A stretch of 49,955 nucleotides of DNA. Origin: Prevotella sp. Its GTDB lineage: Bacteria > Bacteroidota > Bacteroidia > Bacteroidales > Bacteroidaceae. The stretch lies in the NCBI GenBank assembly GCA_017483805.1, contig JAFUUL010000112.1:1-49955 (forward strand), given 5' to 3'. The notes under the pieces are model-generated. The model did not search any database and was not told the origin of the DNA. It saw only the letters and a program-made list of their open reading frames with translations. The position numbers were made by a program, and so were the translations under genes. Positions 23,180 to 29,636 of the stretch are shown in pieces (the first letter of the stretch is position 1; the number at the start of each line of letters is the position of its first letter).

Positions 23180-23290
23180 CAGGTGACAGATGACAGATGT
23201 ATTCTGAAAAAGTGCTCGCGTACCGCGCGCGCACGCGGTACGCGCGTAAGATATTTTAAAAAACATCTGTCATCTGTCACATCTGTCATC
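23175..23290. repeat. 116-bp inverted-repeat element with GC-only inner palindrome
   Basis: The outer arms (23175-23200 and 23263-23290) are reverse complements except for one 2-nt indel. Each arm is built from about 7-bp steps (GATGACA on the left, CATCTGT on the right). In the middle is a perfect 11-bp palindrome CGCGTACCGCG/CGCGGTACGCG (23217-23227, 23234-23244) with loop CGCGCA. No transposase gene or obvious target-site duplication is present. The design suggests a MITE- or REP-like non-autonomous element, or an unusual structured transcript. Confidence 0.75.
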
Positions 23291-23326
23291 TAAGGGTGCT
23301 CCGAACGTCATCTTCGACACTAAACG

Positions 23327-23458
23327 ATGGTACTTTAGGGAGTAAGGTATGGCACTTTACCAGGGTAAAGTCCTATCGGAACGAGTCCGACTTCCCATCG
23401 GAACGGGCCTTACTCCCCATCGGAACGACCCCTATTTCCCATCGGAACGACCCAAAAG
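23327..23458 (+). repeat. Six-unit array with exact 22-bp period upstream of gyrB
   Basis: Units start at 23327, 23349, 23371, 23393, 23415 and 23437. Units 1-2 share ATGGyACTTTA; units 3-6 share yCCyATCGGAACG. The conserved core ATCGGAACG recurs at 23375, 23397, 23419 and 23441 in strict 22-bp phase. Two internal symmetries are also present: CTTTACC-ag-GGTAAAG in unit 2, and GGGAGTAAGG (23338-23347) complementary to 23408-23417. The array ends 20 bp before the gyrB -33 element. The 22-bp phase places the cores on the same face of the helix. Confidence 0.85.
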
Positions 23459-23477
23459 AAAAAATAACCTTTTTTCT

Positions 23478-23508
23478 TTTGCTTTTTGCTCTTTTTTTTG
23501 TACCTTTG
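23478..23508 (+). promoter_or_regulatory. gyrB promoter
   Basis: TTTG (23478-23481), a 19-nt spacer and TACCTTTG (23501-23508). The gyrB ATG at 23567 leaves a leader of about 50 nt. Confidence 0.8.
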
Positions 23509-23566
23509 CCGCTCGAAACGGTGTTTCGCTTGCAAAAGGCAAGAACCTATTTAGGACATTAACAAA

Positions 23567-25540
23567 ATGGCAGAAGATTTACAGCAAGAACAACAAAACT
23601 ATTCCGCGAGTAACATTCAGGTGCTCGAGGGACTGGAGGCCGTGCGTAAGCGCCCGGCTATGTACATCGGCGATATCAGTGAGAAGGGTTTGCACCACCT
23701 GGTGAACGAGACCGTCGACAACTCGATTGACGAGGCGATGGCCGGCTTTTGCACGCACATCGAGGTGACCATCAACGAAGATAATTCCATCACCGTGCAG
23801 GACAACGGTCGCGGTATTCCCGTAGACGAGCACGAGAAGATGCACAAGAGTGCCCTGGAGGTGGTGATGACCGTGCTGCACGCCGGCGGTAAGTTCGACA
23901 AGGGCTCCTATAAGGTGTCTGGCGGTCTGCACGGCGTGGGCGTCTCGTGCGTCAACGCCCTGTCTACCCATATGCTGTCGCAGGTGTTCCGCGATGGCAA
24001 GATCTACCAGCAGGAGTACGAGAAAGGCAAGCCCCTCTACCCCGTCAAGGTGGTGGGCGAGACCGATCTGCGCGGCACGCGCCAGCAGTTCTGGCCCGAC
24101 GGCACCATCTTTACCACTACAGAATATAAGTATGACATCATAGCCAAGCGTATGCGCGAACTGGCCTACCTGAATGCCGGCATCACCATCACGCTGAAGG
24201 ATATGCGTCCCGACGAGGAGGGCAACCTGCGCGAAGAGGTGTTCCACGCCAAGGAGGGCCTGAAGGAGTTCGTGCGCTACGTGGACCGCCACCGCACCCA
24301 TCTGTTCGACGACGTGATCTATCTGAAGACCGAGAAGCAGGGCGTGCCCATCGAGGTGGCCGTGATGTACAACACGGACTACACGGAGAATATCCACTCC
24401 TATGTGAACAATATCAACACCATCGAGGGCGGCACCCATCTGGTGGGCTTCCGCATGGCACTGACGCGTACCCTGAAGAAGTATGCCGATGCCGACCCGC
24501 AGATATCGAAGCAGATTGAGAAGGCCAAGATAGAGATTGCCGGCGAGGATTTCCGCGAGGGCTTGACAGCCGTCATCTCCATCAAGGTGGCTGAGCCGCA
24601 GTTTGAGGGCCAGACGAAGACCAAGTTGGGCAACTCGGAGGTGGCCGGTGCCGTGCAGCAAGCCGTGGGCGAAGCGCTGACCAACTATCTGGAGGAGCAC
24701 CCGAAGGAGGCCAAACTGATCTGCGACAAGGTGGTGCTGGCTGCCACGGCGCGTATCGCCGCCCGCAAGGCCCGCGAGAGCGTGCAGCGCAAGAACCCCA
24801 TGAGTGGCGGCGGTCTGCCCGGCAAGTTGGCTGACTGCTCCAACAAGGATCCGAAGAACTGCGAGATATTCCTCGTCGAGGGTGACTCGGCAGGCGGCAG
24901 CGCCAAGCAGGGCCGCGACCGCCACTTCCAGGCCATCCTGCCCTTGCGCGGAAAGATTCTGAACGTGGAGAAGGTACAGTGGCACCGTGTGTTCGAGGCT
25001 GAGTCGGTGATGAATATCATCCAATCCATCGGCGTGCGCTTCGGCGTGGAAGGCGAGGGCGACCGCGAGGCCAATATCGACAAGTTGCGCTACGACAAGA
25101 TTATCATCATGACCGATGCCGACGTCGATGGCTCTCACATCGACACGCTCATCATGACGCTCTTCTATCGCTTCATGCCCCAGGTCATCCAGGGCGGGCA
25201 CCTCTACATTGCCACGCCGCCGCTCTACAAGTGCACCTATAAGAAGGTCTCAGAGTACTGCTACACCGAGCAGCAGCGCCAGATGTTCATCGACAAGTAT
25301 GTGGCTGGCGACGAGAACAGCAGCGCCCTGCACACGCAGCGCTACAAAGGTCTGGGTGAGATGAACCCCGAGCAACTCTGGGAGACGACCATGAATCCCG
25401 AGAACCGTCTGCTGAAGCAGGTGACCATTGAGAATGCCGCTGAGGCTGACGAGATATTCTCGATGCTGATGGGCGACGACGTGGAGCCCCGCCGTGAGTT
25501 CATCGAGAAGAACGCCACCTACGCCAATATCGACGCATAA
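23567..25540 (+). CDS. gyrB: DNA gyrase subunit B
   Basis: A 657-residue GyrB, the ATPase half of the A2B2 gyrase that introduces negative supercoils. The GHKL ATPase domain has NETVDNSIDEA (Mg-binding Asn and Glu), VQDNGRGIPV and GGLHGVGVSCVNAL. The transducer domain follows, then the TOPRIM domain with EGDSAGGSAKQGRDR, DADVDGSHI and the QRYKGLGEMNPEQLW region. Length fits the short Bacteroidota form without the proteobacterial insertion. gyrA is not in the window. A 22-bp phased array and a promoter lie upstream, and a bidirectional terminator follows the stop by 20 bp. Confidence 0.97.
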   Translation: MAEDLQQEQQNYSASNIQVLEGLEAVRKRPAMYIGDISEKGLHHLVNETVDNSIDEAMAGFCTHIEVTINEDNSITVQDNGRGIPVDEHEKMHKSALEVVMTVLHAGGKFDKGSYKVSGGLHGVGVSCVNALSTHMLSQVFRDGKIYQQEYEKGKPLYPVKVVGETDLRGTRQQFWPDGTIFTTTEYKYDIIAKRMRELAYLNAGITITLKDMRPDEEGNLREEVFHAKEGLKEFVRYVDRHRTHLFDDVIYLKTEKQGVPIEVAVMYNTDYTENIHSYVNNINTIEGGTHLVGFRMALTRTLKKYADADPQISKQIEKAKIEIAGEDFREGLTAVISIKVAEPQFEGQTKTKLGNSEVAGAVQQAVGEALTNYLEEHPKEAKLICDKVVLAATARIAARKARESVQRKNPMSGGGLPGKLADCSNKDPKNCEIFLVEGDSAGGSAKQGRDRHFQAILPLRGKILNVEKVQWHRVFEAESVMNIIQSIGVRFGVEGEGDREANIDKLRYDKIIIMTDADVDGSHIDTLIMTLFYRFMPQVIQGGHLYIATPPLYKCTYKKVSEYCYTEQQRQMFIDKYVAGDENSSALHTQRYKGLGEMNPEQLWETTMNPENRLLKQVTIENAAEADEIFSMLMGDDVEPRREFIEKNATYANIDA

Positions 25541-25560
25541 AGTGCGGGTGAAAGATAAAG

Positions 25561-25592
25561 AAAAGCGCTGAAGATCGGTCTTCAGCGCTTTT
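25561..25592. terminator. Bidirectional terminator between gyrB and the GNAT gene
   Basis: A perfect 14-bp stem, AAAAGCGCTGAAGA and TCTTCAGCGCTTTT, with TCGG loop. A/T runs on both sides serve both convergent genes. It contains the last codons and the stop of the minus-strand gene. Confidence 0.92.
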
Positions 25593-26574
25593 CTTTGTAG
25601 ATGACATTATTGGCACCGCTGGTGATCTTCAGGGCTTCGGGGTGCTCCTTGATGTAGGAGTCGATGTGGCGCACGCGCTTGTCCTCCAGAATCTCGTCCA
25701 TCGCAATGAGAATGCCCGTCTCCTCCACGTCGCCAAAGCCGTAGTTGATGGCAGTGCCGAAGAGTTTCATGGTGGGCGAGAGGCTCATGTAGGCATTCAC
25801 CAGCGGGGGGATGTTGTAGCCCAGGGCACGCACTTCGCGGTTCAGTATCTTATAGTCCTCCTTGAAGTCCGCCTCGCAGAACAACTTGGCCAAATCTTCC
25901 TCGGGTGTCTCGATTTTCAGCGGTTTCATCGGAATAACCAGGCCCTCCTTGTCGCCGAAATGCTTCTTCAGGAAATAGAGAATCATGTCGCGCCCCTCGC
26001 GGATGTAACTGGGGTACATGGTCATCTTTCCGAAGAAATACTTCACGTTGGGCATGATCACCGTCAGGGCTCCCAGACCGTCCCACAGGTTGTCGAGCGC
26101 AAAGAGACTCTTCGACCCCATCTTCGAACTCTGGTAGGGCAGGCTGACAAACGAGCGGCCCAGTTCGATGGTGTAAGGCATATACTCCTTGAGGAATTTC
26201 TCAGAGAAGTGGAACATATGGCTGGTGGCCAGGATGGGCTGTCCGTTGGCATCGAGTTCCCATTTCGTGCCCTCCAGATAGCGGTAGCCGCCGATGATCT
26301 CTTCAGCCTCGGGATTCCACACGATGAGTTGCTTGTAGCAGTTGTCGCAGGTGTCGAACTCGTCAATGTCTACTTCCTTGCCTGTGCCGCCGCCGGCCTC
26401 GCGGAAGGCAATCTCGCGCAACCGGCCAATTTCGCGCATCACGTTGGGCGCATTGTGCGCCGTGATGATGAAGATCTGGTTGTTGCTCTTGTTGGTCATT
26501 CGCAACTGTAGGTCGGGCGTCAGTTCTTTCTTGAGTAACTCAACGGGTACGGGATCGATGATAGGGAGTTCCAT
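25582..26574 (-). CDS. GNAT-type N-acyltransferase, glycine-lipid synthesis GlsB-like
   Basis: A 330-residue cytoplasmic acyltransferase of the OlsB/hemolysin-like GNAT group. Characteristic stretches are REIAFREAGGGTGKEVDIDEFD (read in two parts around residues 53-74), IGGYRYLEGTKWE, MPYTIELGRSFVSLPYQ and ALTVIMPNVKYFFGKMTMYPSY. In Bacteroides, the GlsB homologue acylates glycine with a 3-hydroxy fatty acid, and GlsA then esterifies the product to give glycine lipids. The PlsC-like gene lies 21 bp upstream in the same operon, supporting that pair. Ornithine lipid synthesis is an alternative. Confidence 0.75.
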   Translation of the reverse strand: MELPIIDPVPVELLKKELTPDLQLRMTNKSNNQIFIITAHNAPNVMREIGRLREIAFREAGGGTGKEVDIDEFDTCDNCYKQLIVWNPEAEEIIGGYRYLEGTKWELDANGQPILATSHMFHFSEKFLKEYMPYTIELGRSFVSLPYQSSKMGSKSLFALDNLWDGLGALTVIMPNVKYFFGKMTMYPSYIREGRDMILYFLKKHFGDKEGLVIPMKPLKIETPEEDLAKLFCEADFKEDYKILNREVRALGYNIPPLVNAYMSLSPTMKLFGTAINYGFGDVEETGILIAMDEILEDKRVRHIDSYIKEHPEALKITSGANNVIYKEKR

Positions 26575-26595
26575 GATTACTGTTTATCTTTGCTT

Positions 26596-27426
26596 TTAGT
26601 CTTGGGTCTTTGGGAGTTTATAGACTTCTTCCTTGACAAAATTTGCCCATTCCATCGGAGATTTCTCGCTGGTGAAGGTCTGCCAGGGGATGGGCTTGCC
26701 AAAGGTGATGGTAAAAGTCTTGCCAGTGTTCTTGAACATCTCGTCGGCCAGGAAGAGCATGGCTATGTTGACCTTCTTCACGTAGCGGTCGCTGATGTTG
26801 GACAGGCGGTAGAAGAAGTTGCTGTTGCGGCCCTCGAAATAGATGGGCACCACATCGCGCTGACACTCCACACTCTTGGCGACGAAGGTCTTCTTCCATT
26901 CCAGGTCGCGTATGATGCCGTTTCTCCTTCTGGAGCAGAGACCAGCCGGAAACATCAGAATGTGGGTGTCGCCCTTGAAGCCAGCCTCCACCATAGCGGG
27001 GAAGTTGCGCCCCTGCTTGCCGGTCTTGTTGATGGGGATGCAGAGTGGAGCCAGTCCGGGCAGGTTCATCAGCAGGTCGTTGACCAGATAGCGGAAGTCG
27101 CCGTCGTAGTGCTCGCCAATCACCGAACCGATGGCCACACCGTCGATGCCGCCCAGCGGGTGGTTGCTCACAAAGGTGTATCGCCTGGGATCATCCTTGG
27201 CGGGCAGGTTCTCCGTTCCTTTCACCACCACCTTGACGTTCAGGTAGTCCAGACAGTCTTTCAGCCATTCGGTGCCCCTGAGGTCGCGGGCTCGCCACAG
27301 GAATTCGTTCACCTGGTCTTCGTGTACGATGTGCCTGAGCCACCACACAACCGGGCGCGGAACCCACCGTGCCTTCTTTCCCATCTTTGACTTGAGAATC
27401 TGGTCTATGTCAATCGTCTTTTCCAC
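26596..27426 (-). CDS. PlsC-like O-acyltransferase, glycine-lipid synthesis GlsA-like
   Basis: A 276-residue membrane-associated 1-acylglycerol-phosphate-type acyltransferase. The catalytic motif is FVSNHPLGGIDG with H89 and D95, an HX5D spacing instead of the classical HX4D; from memory this spacing is usual in this Bacteroidota subfamily. Later motifs include LMFPAGLCSRRR (substrate-binding) and VPIYFEGRNSNFF. The start is GTG at 27426; the next ATG (27384) would remove 14 conserved-looking residues. It is the first gene of the leftward pair with the GNAT gene. The likely role is to add the second fatty acid to N-acyl glycine, with phosphatidic acid synthesis as the alternative. Confidence 0.78.
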   Translation of the reverse strand: MEKTIDIDQILKSKMGKKARWVPRPVVWWLRHIVHEDQVNEFLWRARDLRGTEWLKDCLDYLNVKVVVKGTENLPAKDDPRRYTFVSNHPLGGIDGVAIGSVIGEHYDGDFRYLVNDLLMNLPGLAPLCIPINKTGKQGRNFPAMVEAGFKGDTHILMFPAGLCSRRRNGIIRDLEWKKTFVAKSVECQRDVVPIYFEGRNSNFFYRLSNISDRYVKKVNIAMLFLADEMFKNTGKTFTITFGKPIPWQTFTSEKSPMEWANFVKEEVYKLPKTQD

Positions 27427-27666
27427 TGTTCCTCCGCCCTCTTTGGGCCGTTTTCAGGTACTGACGTGCAAAATTACGAAAAAACTTTCACTTACCACAC
27501 TTTCTTTCGACGAAAAAACTCATTTTCACACTTATTTAGTTCTTTTGCTTTTTCGTCAGACCTCATTTTGGGGATGAAAATGCGTTGCACAAATGGAGTC
27601 AAATGTGTAAAAAGCAACCTCGGAGAGTTAAAAAGTGAAAAAAAGAGGCCTTTTATGAAAATATCG
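27427..27666. other. AT-rich intergenic gap before the mraZ control region
   Basis: The gap between two divergent genes is 311 bp long. Apart from the -7 box at 27469-27476 and the mraZ operator and promoter from 27667, I see only T- and A-rich sequence and no plausible gene. Confidence 0.6.
27469..27476 (-). promoter_or_regulatory. -7 box upstream of the acyltransferase pair
   Basis: TAATTTTG on the minus strand, 42 nt before the GTG start. No clear TTTG -33 element is seen. Confidence 0.45.
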
Positions 27667-27691
27667 TGGGGATTTGTGGGGGATTGTGGAG
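27667..27691 (+). promoter_or_regulatory. Probable MraZ operator (three 10-bp direct repeats)
   Basis: TGGGG (27667-27671), TGGGG (27677-27681) and TGGAG (27687-27691), each separated by 5 nt (ATTTG, GATTG). MraZ of other bacteria binds TGGGN repeats with 5-nt spacers at its own promoter, so this is a likely autoregulatory site. It lies upstream of and adjacent to the -7 box. Confidence 0.75.
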
Positions 27692-27708
27692 GAAAATGCT
27701 TAACTTTG
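27673..27708 (+). promoter_or_regulatory. dcw operon promoter
   Basis: TAACTTTG (27701-27708) is a good -7 box, 29 nt before the mraZ ATG. The -33 element is uncertain: TTTG at 27673-27676 gives a 24-nt spacer. It overlaps the TGGGG repeats, so MraZ binding could block polymerase. Confidence 0.6.
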
Positions 27709-27737
27709 CATCCGAAGTTTCATTTATTAATGTTCGT

Positions 27738-28187
27738 ATGCGATTTTTAGGTAACATAGAAGCCAAGACCGACTCGAAAGGCCGCGTTTTCCTGCCAGCC
27801 ACCTTCCGCAAGGTGCTGCAGGGGGCCAGCGAAGAGGTGCTGGTCCTGCGCAAGGATGTGCATCAGCGTTGTCTGGTGCTCTATCCGGAGAGTACCTGGA
27901 ACCGCAAGATGGATGCCCTTCTGGCGAAGATCAATGAGTGGGACGACGTGGGTCAGCAGGTACTGCGGCAATACGTGTCGGAGGTGGAGGTGCTGACGCT
28001 CGACGGCAATGGGCGTTTCCTGATACCGAAACGCTATTTGCAGATGGCGGACATCAACCAGACAGTACGTTTCATAGGCGTCAACGACGCCATAGAGATA
28101 TGGGCGGCGGAAAAGACCGCAGAACCGTTCCTCTCAGCCGAGGAATTTGCGGCGAAACTGAAGGAGTTGATGACCACCAGCCTCTAA
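27738..28187 (+). CDS. mraZ: Transcriptional regulator MraZ
   Basis: A 149-residue protein with two AbrB-like MraZ halves. The first carries RFLGNIEAKTDSKGRVFLPA, the second VLTLDGNGRFLIPKRY (DSKGR and DGNGR are the paired family signatures). MraZ forms rings that bind repeated operators and represses the dcw operon. A three-repeat candidate operator lies directly upstream. First gene of the operon, 5 bp before rsmH. ATG 27738 gives the standard MRFLGN start; longer frames run into the operator. Confidence 0.95.
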   Translation: MRFLGNIEAKTDSKGRVFLPATFRKVLQGASEEVLVLRKDVHQRCLVLYPESTWNRKMDALLAKINEWDDVGQQVLRQYVSEVEVLTLDGNGRFLIPKRYLQMADINQTVRFIGVNDAIEIWAAEKTAEPFLSAEEFAAKLKELMTTSL

Positions 28188-28192
28188 CGAGA

Positions 28193-29107
28193 ATGATCAA
28201 AACAGCAGAGACATATCACGTATCTGTCCTTTTGAAGGAAAGCGTTGACGGGCTGGCTATCCAGCCCGATGGCATCTATGTTGACGTCACCTTTGGCGGT
28301 GGCGGACACTCGCGGGAGATTCTCTCCCGGCTGGGTGAACAGGGGCATCTGTATGGTTTCGACCAGGATGCCGATGCCGAGTTGAATATCGTGAACGATG
28401 ACCGTTTCACGTTCGTGCGCAGCAACTTCAGGTATCTCAAGCAGTGGATGCGCTACTATGGGGTGGAAGGCATCGATGGCCTGTTGGCCGATCTGGGCGT
28501 TTCGTCGCACCATTTCGATGATGAGTCGCGCGGATTCTCGTTCAGGTATGATGCGCCCCTCGATATGCGAATGAACAAGCGGGCGGGAATGACGGCTGCA
28601 GAAGTGGTCAATGAATACTCGGAGGAGCAACTGGCCGACGTGTTCTATCTCTACGGCGAACTGAAGAATGCCCGCAGGCTGGCGGCGACGCTGGTCAAGG
28701 CCCGCCAGCAGGCGCCCATCAAGACGACGGCACAGTTGCTGGCGGTGACAGAGAAACTCTTTGCCCGGGAGCGGGAGAAAAAAGAGATAACCAAGATGTT
28801 TCAGGCCCTGCGCATCGAGGTGAACCACGAGATGGATGCCCTGCGTGAGTTGCTGTCGGGGGCCTGTCAGGTGCTCAAGCCGGGAGGCCGGTTGAGCGTC
28901 ATCACCTACCACTCGCTGGAGGATCGCATCGTGAAGAACGTGATGCGTGCCGGCAATGCCGAGGGAAAGGTCGACCAGGACTTTTTCGGTCGTGTGAAGT
29001 CGCCCTTACACCTTATTAATAATAGGGTCATCGCCCCCTCGGAAGAGGAACTGGAGCGGAATCCGAGGAGCCGCAGCGCAAAGTTGAGAATAGCAGAAAA
29101 GATATAG
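28193..29107 (+). CDS. rsmH: 16S rRNA (cytosine(1402)-N(4))-methyltransferase RsmH
   Basis: A 304-residue RsmH (MraW), which methylates N4 of C1402 in 16S rRNA at the P site using S-adenosylmethionine. Motifs: HVSVLLKESVDGL, the SAM loop VDVTFGGGGHSREIL, LADLGVSSHHFDDESRGFSF, and LSVITYHSLEDRIVKN near the end. It is 5 nt after mraZ and 10 nt before ftsL. ATG 28193 is preferred because a longer frame overlaps mraZ. Confidence 0.96.
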   Translation: MIKTAETYHVSVLLKESVDGLAIQPDGIYVDVTFGGGGHSREILSRLGEQGHLYGFDQDADAELNIVNDDRFTFVRSNFRYLKQWMRYYGVEGIDGLLADLGVSSHHFDDESRGFSFRYDAPLDMRMNKRAGMTAAEVVNEYSEEQLADVFYLYGELKNARRLAATLVKARQQAPIKTTAQLLAVTEKLFAREREKKEITKMFQALRIEVNHEMDALRELLSGACQVLKPGGRLSVITYHSLEDRIVKNVMRAGNAEGKVDQDFFGRVKSPLHLINNRVIAPSEEELERNPRSRSAKLRIAEKI

Positions 29108-29117
29108 CACAAGGAAT

Positions 29118-29618
29118 ATGGCAGACGAAGAGAAAGACCTAAAGCCGGAACTGGAACTGGAGATTTCGGCCGCTGAGGAACCTGAGGAGCAGCCTCAGGA
29201 AGAGGAAGTGCAGCCCCAGAAGGAGGAGCAGCAGCCGAAGGCCAAGGAGCCGTCGGCCCTGCAGCAGATGAAGGAGCAGGTCAGCGAGGACGATGACGCC
29301 CCCGTTGGTTCGCTCACCTTGCGCCAGATTGTGGGTGGTGACTATCTCTTCACGCTCGTTCGCCATCACGTGCTGCTCATCCTGCTCATCGTGCTCATCA
29401 CGACCGTCTATATCGGTTTCCGCTATCAGTGCCAGCAGGATGTCATCGAGATTGATCGGCTGGAGGGTGAACTGCAGAAGGCCAAATACAAGGCCCTGTC
29501 CAGTTCGAGCAACCTGACTGAGATGTGCAGGCAGAGCAATGTGCTGCGCCAGAACCAGGACACCCTGCTGCAAGTCAGCGACCAGCCGCCGTTTATCATA
29601 GAAGTACCCGAAGAATAA
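29118..29618 (+). CDS. ftsL: FtsL-like division protein with acidic N-terminal tail
   Basis: A 166-residue single-pass protein in the standard ftsL position between rsmH and ftsI. It has a long, very acidic Glu/Gln/Pro-rich cytoplasmic tail (about 1-65), one transmembrane helix (HHVLLILLIVLITTVYIGF, about 93-111), then a periplasmic coiled coil (DVIEIDRLEGELQKAKYKAL). FtsL links early and late divisome proteins with FtsB and FtsQ and activates FtsWI. Sequence identity to proteobacterial FtsL is low; the call rests on topology and position. The acidic tail is longer than in classical FtsL. Confidence 0.8.
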   Translation: MADEEKDLKPELELEISAAEEPEEQPQEEEVQPQKEEQQPKAKEPSALQQMKEQVSEDDDAPVGSLTLRQIVGGDYLFTLVRHHVLLILLIVLITTVYIGFRYQCQQDVIEIDRLEGELQKAKYKALSSSSNLTEMCRQSNVLRQNQDTLLQVSDQPPFIIEVPEE

Positions 29619-29636
29619 GAAGTGGGAGGATAGAGC

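Noticed and set aside
23015-23289. Minus-strand ORFs of 83 and 104 residues over the inverted-repeat element
   Set aside because: They read through a palindromic repeat and a terminator; composition and lack of homology indicate chance frames.
23327-23458. CRISPR array
   Set aside because: The 22-bp period has no repeat-spacer structure, repeats are degenerate and contiguous, and there are no cas genes.
23579-25201. 540-residue antisense frame over gyrB
   Set aside because: Shadow of gyrB; no start context, no recognisable domain.
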